From Crocodylus rhombifer (Eukaryota > Chordata > Crocodylia > Crocodylidae), in contig JAVSML010025216.1 in the NCBI GenBank assembly GCA_038503035.1, forward strand, positions 1 through 64,000: a stretch of DNA of 64,000 nucleotides, in the 5' to 3' direction. A program made the position numbers and the translations under genes. Positions 22,927-35,814 of the stretch are shown here, one piece after another (the stretch's first letter is position 1; every line of letters starts with the position of its first letter). Below the pieces are notes generated by a model. It had not been told where the DNA came from and did not search any database. It was given only the letters and a program-made list of their open reading frames with translations.

Positions 22927-25435
22927 AAGGTACTATGTATGCACGTTTCCAGATTTCTAGAACCTTACCCATCCTCTAGGAGTTCTCAAAGACAACAGTT
23001 AATAGCTCTGAGATTGCTCAGCCAAGTCTCAATGCTCAGGTGAATTTCATCAGGCCCAGCTCATTTGAAAATATCTACTTCTCTAGGCAGAGTAACTTGT
23101 TTCTTTACTATTCTAGCCTGAGTTCATAGGGTCTTGTCAAGGATGCTAATAGTGTTAGCCAAGTGTTCACAGTTAACCTTTTAGTGATAACAGAAGCGAA
23201 AAAAAAAAGATATTAAACACTCCAAACTTTTCGGTGTCATCTATTGTTAGGTTTCCCTTCCTACTCAGAAGTAGACCAGCTCTCTCCTTGGTCTTCCTTT
23301 TACTCCCAATGTACTTAATGTACAACAAGAAAACATTCTGTGTCCCTTGCTAGTGGTATCTGATTTTGTGCCTTGATCTCTGATTTTGTCCCTACATGCT
23401 CATGCTGTTCTTTTATAGTCATCTTCAGTAATCTGACCTAGTTTCCATTTTTTGTCAGATTTTTTGAGTTTCAGGTCACTGAAGCACTGAGGATTTAGCC
23501 AAACTGGTTTCTTGCTACACTTTCTATCTTTCTTTTTGTATTGATATAGTTCAAGCTTGTGCCCTAATCATTGTATCCTTTAAGAAACTGCCACCTTTTT
23601 TTTTTTTAACCTTTGACTTTGTTTCCAGAAGTGAGGGATAGAACCCAGGTTTCCCCCAGTCCCAGTCTCATGTTCTGTTCTCAGTTTGATTCACCTAATT
23701 AATGTCTTGCAAGTTAATTGTGTGTGCCCATGAACCACACTAGCACAAAAAAGAATGGGAAGTCCAACACAAACAATGTCGGTAAGGTAGATTCAGAAAC
23801 AAGTTATTCAGTGGTCTACTAATCACTAGGCTCAATGAGTTTTCAACAATCCCTCCATTTTTCCTTAAAATTGAGAGGGGTTTTTGAGACAATTCACTGA
23901 TGATTTGGTGTTTGTGGCTTCAAACTGTTGCTATGGAAATGAGCTAAGATACCATAAACAGAGAATTACGGCTTCTCTGTAGTAACAAGGAAAAAAAATG
24001 AAGAAATAATTATTCTGTTGTGCACAAACCTTAGTAGACAGTAATTAGAAAAGCCAAGTGTAAAAAACAAATGGAAAAATTGCCAGTTGTAAGATGTGGG
24101 TTTTGTTTGTTTAAACTTTTTTTTATTTGCCCTCTCACTGATTTGCATTAGAAAATGTTTTATTTTGTAGCTTTTTGCTTCTCTAACTTAACAAGAATGG
24201 TCTTGTAACAAGATGCAGAACTGAGACCTGAGCACCCTGACTTCAATTTCCTGGGAGATTTTCCCCCTGACTGTGGGCAAACAACACTTTTCTCTGCCTT
24301 AGCTGTCTTCCCATTCTTAGTTTGTCTAGCTTAACAGTGCCTACCAAAATTGGCCCCCTGATTTTAGTTTACTTGCTACTACTGTACGATAAATAATAAA
24401 TAAAACACTTTCAGTTTTCTGCAAGCCACCATGCTCACTGCTGGGTGCCTGGATGGGCCTTCCGCTGCGCAGGTTAGAGGTGTACTGTTCCTATTTTCTC
24501 CACTGTAGAATAGGAGACCAGGTTCTGTTTGCACTATGGAGGCAGACACCTTAGTTTCTGGACTGAGGAAGCACCTCACATTGGCCAACAGTAACTTGCC
24601 CTAACCAGTCACAGGGTGATACAGACAATCTCAGTTGAGAGTCATGGGTAGTCTGTCCTAGTGACAAAGACAGCAACTGTGACAAGGCCTCAAAAGCGAG
24701 TGGGATGCAGGGCAGGGAAAAAATAGGAAAGGCACAAAAGGCATATTCCTTGGGAACAGGGTGAGGAGCAATGGCATGAAACAGGAACCTCAAATAGGAT
24801 GTGCCAAAGCAGGAGCCATTTCAGGGAGCAAGCAACACATTGGACACTGTTGGAAATAACAGGCATAGGATGGGTCCCATTAAAAACCCATCATGTTAAC
24901 AGCATTTCTGAGCCAGGCTGTTTCACTGAATAGAGAGTTCATTGTGAAGCAGTAAAACTCAATGGAAAGAACCATGGTAAAAACCTCTCCATGAATTCTA
25001 GACAATAATGTTCACGGTGGGAATGGAGGGGAAGCGATGCAGTGCAACTGGGATGGCACCTCAGCAGGGAAGCTGAAACAAAGGTTCCTTTCAAGGTGTG
25101 TGCGTGCACAGCTGTGCACAATTTAGTACAGTGCCGTGCACCAACTTATTAACACCGTGCGCCCACCCGGAGAGGAGCTGGGCTGCAGCACAGCAAAGCA
25201 AGGTGGGGCCTGGTGCAGTCTCTTCTCACTCCTGGAGGCGGGGGCTGGTGCCAGGAAACTGCTTCACCCCCCAGCCGAGGCCATGTGCCTCCTCACTCCT
25301 GGAGCAGGGACATGTGTGGAGCTTGGCTTTCCCAGATCTCAGGTGCGTGGGGCAGAGCAGGATGATGCAGAACCTGGGTCTGCATCAGAGGAAAAGAAGC
25401 AGGCACAAGGAATCATTCCTAACCATGATGTAGTT

Positions 25436-25530
25436 TGGGGGTGCTGGTTACAGCTGTGTTGGTCTAGGGACACAGACAGACAAGGTGCTTTGGGTAAGTT
25501 ATATCACATTTACCCAAACTACTTTGTCTA
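25436..25530 (+). mobile_element. Penelope-like fragment
   Basis: It reads GGTTACAGCTGTGTTGGTC, then ACACAGACAGACAAGGTGC, CTTTGGGTAA and TTACCCAAACTACTTTGTC. This matches the start of the 17.5/19.2-kb repeat. It is a truncated copy containing a small internal inverted repeat (CTTTGGGTAA/TTACCCAAA). Confidence 0.65.
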
Positions 25531-26039
25531 ACCATGACATAAGATTTCTGCATCATGAACGGGGAGTCCCCATTACCGGCTCCGGGGAACTGCTCTGCTC
25601 CTGAGCCCCCAGTTTTGTGCTTGGAGGATTATTGTAAAATCCACTGCATGAGGATCCATTACATGAGGATTCTAGTCTATTACGCTTAGCATAGTCTGGA
25701 TCCAAGCTTAGTGAAAGGGGGAGGTGGGACCGAAGCGGCGCACTCATGGACCACTACACCTTAGAGGGAACTTTGGCTGAAACCCATCGTGCTTCAAGCA
25801 CTCCATCTACTCCAGCAGCTAGTCAAGCAGAAAGGTTTCCTTCACCCCTTCTTTCTCTCCAGCCTCATGCAAGGTCTGGGGTGGTTGAGGGGATGTGTGC
25901 TTGGAAAGAAGTGTGTGTGGGCAGGCAGCTGAAGGACTGTGAATAAGAATTAGTGATGATGATGACATATGGCAATCTGTTGAGCTGGGGGAGGGACAGA
26001 GAGATGCCAAGGGGGTCAGAGTTAAGTCTGCTCTTATCA

Positions 26040-26125
26040 TCACTGCTAATGATCTGGAAGTGGGGAGTAACAACATACTAATTAAATTTGTAGGCCATAC
26101 TGAGCTGGGAGGGGTTGTAAACAGA
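26040..26125 (+). mobile_element. ancient CR1/L2-type reverse transcriptase relic
   Basis: Plus-strand translation gives NDLEVGSNNILIKFVGHTEL then GGVVN. This aligns by eye with the CR1 reverse transcriptase block around FADDTKLGG. The catalytic ADD has decayed to VGH, so this is a dead relic. Its limits beyond this block cannot be seen. Confidence 0.5.
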
Positions 26126-26711
26126 GAAAAGACCATTGCTGCTACTTCGATGAAAAGTAATTTAGCATCACTTACATCTTCTGATGGAGGATGGACTCAG
26201 ACTGAAAGGTCTCTGGATTCTTGGACAACCACTACCTCGTAACCTGTTCCTAATGAGTCTCCTCTCCTGACTCCAGGCCCAAAACACTGGCCCAATCAGA
26301 TCAAGAACCTACCTCCTCACCCCGCTTCCTATCTTTCCTATAACTACACATCCCAGTTTTAGACATGTTTGGGTCTCTGATAGGCCCCCTGGCCTCTATA
26401 GCATAGCTAATTTCATACTTTTCCAACAGTGCCTGGGAATCTAAATAGCACAGTCCCCAAGGTATGAAATCCCTAGAAAATTTCCCATTCCCACACAATC
26501 TCTCAGGCCAGAGAAACCATATGTTCAAACTTCACCATAGAAACCAAACACCTCAGTGTGCAAAGTCCAGCACAGTCCAACAGCAATGAATATAAATGCT
26601 GGGGAATACATGAATTTAAATAAAAGGGAGCTGCCCAAGACATAAGTAGTCAATTCTCCACACTGTATGCATCTACCCTACACAGTTGTTACTGCGCTGT
26701 CATTCAGTATA

Positions 26712-27267
26712 CGCAGTCCTCAGATTTACGACACAATTGGTTCCTGAACACCGGGTCTTAAGTTGAAATTGAAACTCAGAACCAATTTTCTTGTAAGAAA
26801 CAATAAATGGGGGATTGATTCCTGAACCAAGGCCTGATACCCTATTTACACCAAAAATACCCCAGAATTTTGTACTTGATCGATTATAGATGAGTAATAT
26901 TGCTACATTAATATATTTATATTGTAAATAGCAATCATAATGATTTGGAAGGACTTCTTTGAGGTGACTCTGCTGGAGTTTTTGAAAGGCTCCTGGTTGG
27001 ACTTTTTGAAGGGTTCTTGGCTTGAGTTTTCTCAGGAGTCTTGGCTGCCGGTCTTTCTGGACTCTTGTCTGCTTTCTTAAAGAAAGTATCCAAGGCAGTT
27101 TGGACAGATGTTCTCCAGGGAGATGAGTGACACAGCAAACTTGTTTGCTGGCGTGGCGTCACATTGGATCAAGTGTTGCAAAGCCAAAACTGACGTCAGA
27201 AAGTTGAAGCAGGGTATCAATTTATAAATGTTGTAAGTGCGAAACGTTATAAGTCAAGGACTGCCTG
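26712..27267 (-). mobile_element. Tigger-like (pogo/Tc1-mariner) transposon, decayed
   Basis: The left end CGCAGTCCTCAGATTTACG and right end CTTATAACG...AGTCCTTGACTT (read inverted) resemble Tigger termini. Each end abuts TA, the expected target duplication. The minus-strand frame ending at 26935 encodes VQTALDTFFKKADKSP followed by a run of (K/R)(S/T)P-type repeats. This could be the tail of a pogo/Tigger transposase, since LDxFFKK-like motifs occur there. The remainder of the transposase is deleted. Confidence 0.6.
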
Positions 27268-27390
27268 TACACTTCCTTTTGGAAGTACTAAATGACAGCA
27301 CAGTAACAGCCATCACTGCGCCGTCCTGAAGGTGCACTGTTATTTTTAGCTGCTACATCACCATAGTGACGCACTATAGCGAGGGAGCTC

Positions 27391-27404
27391 GTCACCATAG
27401 CAAC
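27391..27404 (+). promoter_or_regulatory. RFX X-box motif
   Basis: GTCACCATAGCAAC fits the RFX-family X-box GTNRCC-(0-3 nt)-RGYAAC at every fixed position. It sits in the right half of a MITE in intron 1 of SPOCK2. The sequence match is direct; occupancy is unknown. Confidence 0.55.
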
Positions 27405-28121
27405 ATAGTGGTGGCATCACATATAGACGCACCCACTATGCACATTCTGAGATTGGGGAATTCTTGTCAGCAACCTCAACCTAGAGGGCGTTTGTACATA
27501 GTCTGTTTTGTCATCATTGAGTACTGGGCAGGAACAACTTTATCTTCTGCTTCCCATGTTATCCCATCCGGATTAGCAAGCATCTTGCATTAACCCACCA
27601 CACTTAATCTACTTTGGCCCAGAGTCTCTCTGATGTCAGGCAGTTTTGTCTTGTTCTTCAATTATAGCTGGAAAAGGACCATCACAGTATGAAACTAGGA
27701 AGGGAAGAACAAAAACCCCAGAATTAAGTAAGTGGGTGGCAAGGACCCAAGAGCTCTTCTACCATTCTAGTCTGAGCTCTGGGGAAGGCAAAGAGCAGTG
27801 CAAGAGACCTCACTCCAGTACTGCTCCTGAGGTTCTCTATTTGCAGAAAGAACCAGGGAACAGAGGCAGATTCAGACAGAGGTCACCAGATTTTAAAAAC
27901 TAAAAAGCAAACAAAGTAGTGCAGGGAGTGCAACCAGTTTTCTGAAAGAATTGATAGAATATCAGTTTGCAAATCTATATCATACTGTCTCACCAAGCTC
28001 TGAGAGCAATGGCTATATATTCCTACAGTTTTGGGATGAAACTCCTACCAGTGAAATGCAACTGAGAATATATATGGTCACAGGTTAGCAATTCACAGCA
28101 ATTCCACACAACAGTTTAGGA

Positions 28122-28367
28122 CAGCGGGCTGCAATGTTTTGGAAAAGAAGGCCATTTTAATGGAGCTTAGCTCCAAGCACAGGACACTTCCAACTCAATT
28201 AACACCACTGCTCTCCTTGCTTCACCCCATCATGCCACCACTGCTTCTCTCTGACATCCAGTTGCCACCCAGGCAAAACCTCTTCTCCCCACCCACCAGC
28301 AAAGCCCCCTCCCCAGCTCCATGGGCCAGTTAAAATGGCTCCAGGGGTTATAAGTAGCTGACTCCTA
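28122..28367. mobile_element. short hAT-like element with target duplication
   Basis: Identical GTTTAGGA octamers flank it (28114-28121 and 28368-28375); the match extends to GTTTAGGACA. Ends CAGCGGGCTGCAAT and GTAGCTGACTCCTA are imperfect inverted repeats of the hAT type. It is 246 bp and non-coding. Confidence 0.75.
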
Positions 28368-28430
28368 GTTTAGGACACAAAGCAAAGGGAATTTAGGTAG
28401 AACCAATATAATTACCCTACTGGAATTTGG

Positions 28431-28818
28431 TGAGAACCTGAACCTGTTCAGCCCTCACAACAGAAGGCTGAGGGGGGACCTGGTGACCATCTATAAACTC
28501 ACTGGGGGGGGACCAGAAGGGTTTGGGAGAAACCTTGTTTCCCCTAGCGCCCCCTGGCATAACAAGGAATAATGGCCATAAGTTGTTGGAGAGTAGGTTT
28601 AGATTAGACATCCCTAAGAACTACTTCACAGTCAGGGCGGCTAGGCTCTGGAATCAACTTCCAAGGGAAGTGGTGCTGGCTCCCACCCTGGGGGTCTTTA
28701 AGAAGAGGCGTGATACCTACCTGGCTGGAGTCATTTGAGCCCAGTTTTTCTCCTGCCCTGGCAGGGGGTCAGACTTGAAGATTACAAGGTCCCTTCAGAC
28801 CCTACTTCTATGATTCTA
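28431..28818 (+). mobile_element. CR1 LINE, 3' fragment
   Basis: It starts at NLNLFS and reads RRLRGDLVTIYKLTGG, then a frameshift at a G run, then RFRLDIPKNYFTVRAARLWN, QLPREVVLAPTLGVFKKR and a stop. The 3' UTR ends in TTCTATGATTCTATGA, the diagnostic CR1 tail. It is the same young subfamily as 6218-9052. Confidence 0.93.
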
Positions 28819-29957
28819 TGAGAAGGGCAGAATTAACATCCACGCCAATAATACACCAGAGGCTGCCAATACATCAGAACCAAGGAACGGCTAGGTTCAC
28901 AGATGTATGTGCCATCCTAATGAAAGGAAATGTAGAAGCCTGGTACTATCTACTCCCATTCTGAACTTCGACGGCATCAACAATAGTCTGAGCTAGTAAC
29001 TCAGTAAGAACCAAAAAGGAAGACCCATATAGCAAATCCCAGACACCCCTTTCTATAGCTCCTGGGTCCATTTCAAAAGCCTCCCAGCCAGGTAGTGACC
29101 AGACAAAATCTTTCTTAGACCTTGATTCTTTCATAAGCAGTGACCAGGTCACATGTGAACATGGCTGGATATTGCTCCCTTTGCTCCCTCTGAATCTAAC
29201 TATATAACAGTGGGTCAGTTCCTGTCCTACAGTACTCCTGGACAGGTTTCATAAGCAAGGACAAACTGATGCATTACTCAAAAAAAGGAAAAGTGTCTCC
29301 TTGCAGCCTTGAGCTGAAGGACCCAGACCCACCCACATTCTTACTACCCATTCCTAGGCCACATGATTGACAGGGCTTTGTTCCAGCAAACTATTAAATA
29401 TTTAGTTTATTCTTAGCAAGGGAGTGGAAGAAGATGGAAATCAATGACTGGGAAAATATAATGCTGCCCTAGAGTCTAGAGCATTGTACAGACACAAAAA
29501 GGAAAAGGAAAGCAGGGTGGGGAGGAGGGGCAGGGGAGAAGGAAAAAAAAATCTTTTTTCACTTCCCCAGAAGAATTTCACACTTGAGGCGTGAATGTGC
29601 TGATCAGGCGCTGGCTCCCAGGAGTGGGCTGTTTGTTTGTTTTTGTAAATTACATTCATAAGGTAAAAACAGTTTATAAAATTGGATTCCTCTGCACCAG
29701 AGGCGTTTTTTTCCCTGCTGACAGCCTTCTTTCCAACTACCAGCTGACTGCTACTAATCTGGGCATTAAAATGGTTCACATTGAAAGGGAGTCACCATGA
29801 TTTCAGGCTCTTCAAAGGCAATTTAGTGTTGAAGAAAGGGCCCAGGTAGAAAACACGAGGGACTTATCCAGAGAATGGGCACAGGCATTCAGCAGTGGCA
29901 GAAAGTGCCTAGTACGATGCCTCAGACATGACATGGTGGAACTGGCATGAGACCAAG

Positions 29958-30212
29958 GGGGCGCCTATACACGAGCACAGAGGCTGGAATTCCAGCATGT
30001 CGGAGCAGACTCAATTAAGTCTGCCGGTGCGTGGTAATTCCCACACTCCAGCAGCCTCCTGCATCTTATATATCAGCATCCCCATGCTTAAAAATGGCGA
30101 CTTTGTCTAAAGTTCATCAAATGAGCTTATTAGTTTAAGTGTGGGGATGCTGATACAAGATGTGGCGGTGCTTTAATTAGACAGGCTCTTTCAGTATATA
30201 CAGCCTGATCTT
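29958..30212. mobile_element. palindromic MITE (Chompy-like), second copy
   Basis: It shares GGAGCAGACTCAATTAAGTC and the arms ATATCAGCATCCCCATGC and GGGGATGCTGATAC with the 22.2-22.5 kb element. The left end is GGGCGCCTATACACG. The central hairpin is shorter here. Ends are approximate. Confidence 0.6.
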
Positions 30213-33200
30213 AGAGAGGCAAACACAAGAGTGAGGACCAGCCTGCACAAGTCACCAGAACTGAAAAGGACCCCCCAGGTAATACTCTTTACCCAATCAG
30301 GGCTTTAGGACCCAACTGTCTCTGAGGAAGGGACTGACTTTTTGTTGTCCATTTGATGCCTAGCAGTGCTCTAGGCACAAGCACAGCAGAATGCATAAAC
30401 TATATAAACATATTGATGCTATATGCTGGAAGCTTCCTCTAATGATGCTGCAGTTATTGTGACCAAACTATTTGCTATTCACTCGGTGCATACAAAGAAA
30501 ATTAATTAGCTTAGTTGCCAGAAAGTACACCCAGGAAAGAAAAGCTTTCCTGATACTTATTTCATGACATCAAAATGCAACAGAAGAACCATTTTCCTAG
30601 ATGTTCCAACTCAGATCCTTAGCTTAGAGCTGAGAGTCCCTCAAAGACAGCGTTGAATGGAGATGGAGAGATGCGGTGGGTTAAAACTCCTGAAGTTAAA
30701 TTTACCTAGAGTTTCTACCAAGCAATGTCAAACCTTTAGGTAACACACATGCATGTAGATACTTGGTGGTTTTTTAAGTCCTCTTATTTTATATCATGCT
30801 TTGCCATACTACTGAAAGGCAACAGCATACTTGTTTTAAGCAGGTTGTTTTAGTATGCTATACGTCACTGATCCCAGATTCCTGAAGGAAAAGGCTCTTC
30901 ATGCCTAAATCAGGTCAGCACTGCAAGGGATAAGTGACTGATACACAAGGTAATAGCCCAGGACCTGCATAAAAATGGAAGTCAGGGAGGCCTGAGTGGC
31001 ACACTCAGAGAAGGGATGGGATTTATTATTAAAGAGAAACATTGGCATTAATGCTACATTAGGGCTTGGTCGCATTAAAATAAACAGCCAAGAAACACAA
31101 AAGGGAATGACCCTTGGGGAAAGCTGAAGTGGCCACACTTCACATACTTGTATATAAAAATTCATATTAGTTTCTAGCAAGAGGTGTAGCTTCAGTATAT
31201 TACACTTTGTATCACTAAGTTAACACCATAAAACACGGTAAACTGTAGCACCTCGATTTATGTCAGCTCACTTTCTCCGATATTTAACTCTGCAATTTCT
31301 ATCTCTCATTAATGTTATTTTAGCACATAAATTATTCAGACTATCATATAAGAAGTTATGTAACAAATTTATACAAACTGATCTATCCATCTACTGATAC
31401 AATTTGCCTTGTTAAAAATCATTCACCCAATAAATAGCACTAAGCAGGTAAGAGTGAAAACAGAAAGGGCATTAGTCTGGGTCTGACACTGCCACTGATA
31501 TTCATCATCCTGGGGGGAAAAAAACTTGGTGTTGGACAGCACAGACTTTTCCAACATGTTCAAGAAGAGTTGGTTGTATTTCCCCTCATTTGCCTTTGAG
31601 ATATGGCTCCACACCTAAATTCAAGTTCTCACCTGAGTTCCTTTAAACACTTGGGTTTTTGTGCATTCTGAAGCTATGGTAAACCAACCTAGCGCCATCA
31701 AGTCCAATAATGCTGTTCAGGTTTAAACCAGCTGAGGATCTGGCCCAAAGACTTCAGCAGACAGTTTTCTATGCAGAAACTTTTATGCACGGAAGTCATC
31801 CTCCCATAAACTATAATTACAATGAAAGCAAAATAACTACTATTAATAGTATATGTTGGTTGCAAAGCTATGAAATCCAATATAGTTGAAGGATAAACCT
31901 TAACATTAGATCAGCAGCCAGATGGGATGTCGTAGCTAGAGAAAAATTTGACTTCTAGAATGTAACTGCTCTTAAACACGTGACTGCCCTTAAGATTACT
32001 GGGAATTATTGGTATCTTGGTGGAGAAAGAGCAGGAGGAATCCAGTGCTGTGCAACCAACTTGCACATAGTACAGCTTCACAGCTTATATCAGTAGAGAC
32101 TTCCGAATGGATACTGGATGGCTTCTGGGCATGACTTACTGTCTTCACAGGCTTTGTCATTTTGCCCCATGATGACTGTAATAGCTCCAATGCCCTCACA
32201 TCAGACCAGCATACTTACGTATCCCAGTTTAGAAGGGAAGAGAAATCAGACTGTACATTTATGGCTGCTTCTATGCTTGTGCACATGTAAAACTTTCTAG
32301 TCTTAGCCAGTACCAGCATGACTGGCATACTCTAATCTATGGGACATTCAGATAAGATTAAATGAAGGTTTTGCTACCATGGTTGAGGGTCTGCATGGAC
32401 AGCGATGGAGTTTACACTGAGGAGACAACCTGCCATAAGATGTACTTGGATGGGAGCTCCTGCAGGAGCTCTAGGGACACAGGTCTGGCATTACTCCAAA
32501 ACTCCATTATGCTCAACACTGATGTGGGTATCACTTGGCTTGTAATTCCAATAGGAACCAATGCTGTGAAATTGCACGTTAAACCAGGAGACTCATACTG
32601 CAGTGATATTTTTTCTTCCCAATTCAGTATTTCTAGTAACAGAAAATATGCATCTTGGTGCAGTGAAAGTCTCCACTGACAAGACATACTACTTCTCCAC
32701 AATCCAGAGATATCATTCTGTTCAGAAATGCATCCTGGTTGGATGGCGAGGTTTCTGTTGCTAAGTCTAACCAAAGAAGAAAGGAACAATGGTGGAGGAA
32801 TGAGCAGCCTGATTTTGAGCAGCCGACTGGAATTTATCTTGGTCTGACAAAAGGGTATTTTCATTGTAATCAATAGCTTTCATTTTCATGTCGATTAGTA
32901 ATACTGCAGTGTTTGGCAGCTTCATGCAGGTGTGGCTTTCTGATGATGCACAGCCTCTGAGAATGAGACTAGAGCAGGGCTGCCACTCAGAAGCACAAGA
33001 ACAAATACAGCACAAACAACTTCCCAAACAACTGCAGAAACAATTGAGTTTGTTCTAACCATGATGCAGGGAGGAAAGCTTTCCTGCTGCCAGATACTTG
33101 CTAGTCCTCATTACAAATCTCATTCTCCTCTTCAGTTCACATCCTACACTGCAGAGGACAAGAGCACAGCACACTGACCAGCCTGCCATTTCTCTGCCAT

Positions 33201-34326
33201 TTAAAAAGAGCTGTGACACAGTTACTGGCAACTCATAGGGCAGAGCATTTCTCAGCAAAAAAAATGAATTCCAAAGGATTTGCTTATTAATCTAGGCAAA
33301 CTACCAGCATTATTGAAACTGTTTTCATTTAGGCCCTGGCCATACCACAATACCATTTCAACCAGCTGTCTGGCAGCAAAAAAGATACTCATGCACCTGT
33401 ATGTACTCCCAGGTGTACAAGAAGCATGTGCAAAGATGTGTACAGTATATGGCAACCCAGACCTGCAGGCACTGGCACACTGGCAAAAAAACCCATCCCT
33501 TACCCACACAGCAAAAATACCATGCCATTCCTTATCTACTAATTAGCTTTCTTTACTTTGTATACGTGAACCACAGATAAACTGTACTTCTGCCAAAGAC
33601 CACAACCCACAAAAACAGGTTTTCCATCTCATCAACCCTGAAGTGCCCTGTATTGCCCCAAACTGAAGAATCATTCAGTCTTTATTTAAAGCCTAATGTA
33701 ATAACTCCCCCTCCTCGTCCTGTCTTTCTGATTTCCCTGAAGACCCCCAAATACGTCAAGCCAAAGTGGGCCTGTTCTCACATGCTACTTTCTTTGCTAA
33801 TATCTGGTAGATCCTACTTCCACCAGCAACAAAGCTGAAAATATTTAAAAGCCTTACACACAGTCTTAACAAGTTACTGCAATTGGGATTCATCAGTTCT
33901 GCACTATGCTGTATTCAGAGCAGGTCTCTACTGGCAAGTATTTAAGAGGGAAACACCCCTCTTCTTTTATCCATACCCTTTATCTATTAAACTAATTGGT
34001 TTATTTAACAGGGAGAGCCAGAGCCTATCCCCAGCACTGATCCATATTCATGATCACACATTTTAGCTCAAAGCTGCAGGGCGCTGGCTTTTCTCATGAA
34101 TGCAGAATCCCCCTTTGGTAAGATAAATAGCTAGATGAGTTTAGGGGCTCGGGTTTTGATGAAAGACTAGTCGCACTTAAAGATCCAAGAAAGCAAAGGT
34201 AAGCTCTTTGCAAGCTTCCCCCCCCATGCGCCTCTGCAATATCCAACCTATTGTAGTCCTCTGTGTCTCCTAAATACAGATGGACCATCTCACTGAATTG
34301 TGCCCCACTGTGTCGTAGCTTTGTGA

Positions 34327-34624
34327 CAATGATTCCCAATCAGGGCACCAGGGCATTGTTGGGTGCCCTGACATGCTTTCAAGTGTGCCATGGGATGCCA
34401 CTCAATGTTAGCACTGTTAGGTGTGCAAACATGATTCACAAAGATAAACCCAGAGGTTTCAAATAGGAATCCATATTGTTAAAAACATTCTGCCCTGTTG
34501 TGGGCTCTCTGAGTTCTCTGCAACAGAAGAATTGCTCTAGTATTTTTTGTAGTAAAAAAACAAGTGAAAACTAAGAGCTGGCATTTTCCAAGCATCTTAA
34601 ATCTGAAAAAGCTGAGAACCACTG
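34327..34624. mobile_element. hAT-like element
   Basis: The right terminus AGCTGAGAACCACTG (inverted CAGTGGTTCTCAGCT) is the classic hAT end. The left end CAATGATTCCCAATC is a decayed partner. Flanks CTTTGTGA and CTCTATGA match at 6 of 8 bases. It is 298 bp with no coding sequence. Confidence 0.75.
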
Positions 34625-35814
34625 CTCTATGATATGGACAAATATCCACAGGATACAAAGGTAAACCCATCCTCCTCCTTCACCTTGCTTTTTACATATA
34701 ACCTCTTGGGGATTTGAATCAAAATATCAAGAGGTGAAAGTTCAGTCCATTAATTCCCAGCTTTTACAATAAATTAATCCTCAAGCACAAGGAGCAATAG
34801 GCAGTTTCCTAAATCTCTGTTATTGAAGCAATGGATTCAGCCATCAGAGAACCTTCACTAGCTCTTAATTTTAAAAACTGTGTTCAGTTTCAGCTCAGGT
34901 CATAAGTGACACCCCAGCCTTCAGGGGACATTTTTTCAAGAATGGAAGAGAATCAAGCCTTGAAGATCAGAACAGAAATATACTGGCAGTTCCATTGAGA
35001 AAAGCTTGCCTGTACCCCACCCACATCATGCCTAGCACTAACAACTGGTAGAAATGTTCTTCGCTTTTCAGAAGCATTAAATAATTTTAAATAGCAACCT
35101 GCCAATACCAACCCATTAAAACAGGAGAGAGGGCAACTCAATAATAGCCTTAACTTAGAGATCAAGAGCAGGATTCTTCAGCAGATAAGAAATGGCTGTG
35201 AATCCTACGCTCTGCATCAGTGTTAAAACATGACTGCAGTTTGGAATGAGATTCAGCAAGCTCATTGCAGCGATAACTACTAACCGGTTTATATGCCTCT
35301 AACAAGAGTGCTACCACCTGACTTCAGCAGGCAGTATTGGTGTCTATTACTGCAGCATGAGTAGAATAACAAGAGACAGTAACAATTCCAATTTGCCGTG
35401 GACAGCAGCAAAATCAAATTAAGATCTGGAACTAAGTACATCTCCTTATGATTAAGGGCTACATGTAATTGTGAAAGTTACTAAATTAGCAGCCTCCTGA
35501 ATTCAAGGTACCCAATGACTCATAGTTCAAGTGCATTTGCTGCAATGCCAGCGTCCTCACGGATGCCTGCCAAAAAAACCTCAGCTGGGCAGCATGGGGT
35601 GACCACTCTCAAAGGTAAACTGATCAGCTCCTGGCAACACACCCAGAGATTACCCGAGACCGTTCAATTCACTGCACTTAGCCAGGCAAGGCAGCATCTA
35701 GCTATGAAATGGCCATCAAGGGAAACATCTGCCCGAATTCGGGTTGTATTTTGAGGCTGCATTTCTGGCTTAAGACGGGACTCAGTCTCCCTTAGCTGTA
35801 GCCAAGGGTCTGCT

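Larger units (their letters stand above)
20527..23605 (-). mobile_element. old CR1/L3-type LINE, antisense, in three pieces
   Basis: The left edge (ATAGAATGATAGAA, GGCACCTCAAGAGCTCATTTAGTC) is the antisense 3' end of an ancient CR1/L3 subfamily. Reading on, the pieces 20527-21696, 22556-22681 and 22927-23605 keep the expected antisense order. They run from the C-terminal region through the reverse transcriptase (AGACCCCTGCAGAACTCCAC near 21,437 reflects the PQGVS motif region) to the TTTAAGAAACTGCCA segment. Three younger elements split it. Divergence is high and all frames are broken. Confidence 0.82.
26668..27433. mobile_element. MITE interrupted by a Tigger-like element
   Basis: Outer inverted repeats survive on both sides of the Tigger-like insertion. 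TTGTTACTGCGCTGTCATTC at about 26,691 is mirrored by AATGACAGCACAGTAACAG at about 27,290. The far ends GTATGCATCTAC and ATAGACGCACCC are also inverted. The right half contains smaller palindromes built on CACCATAG(T/C)... and an RFX-type X-box. Confidence 0.6.

Noticed and set aside
23928..23941. GTTGCTATGGAAAT as a possible second RFX X-box
   Set aside because: Only one half-site fits. The other half deviates from RGYAAC/GTNRCC.
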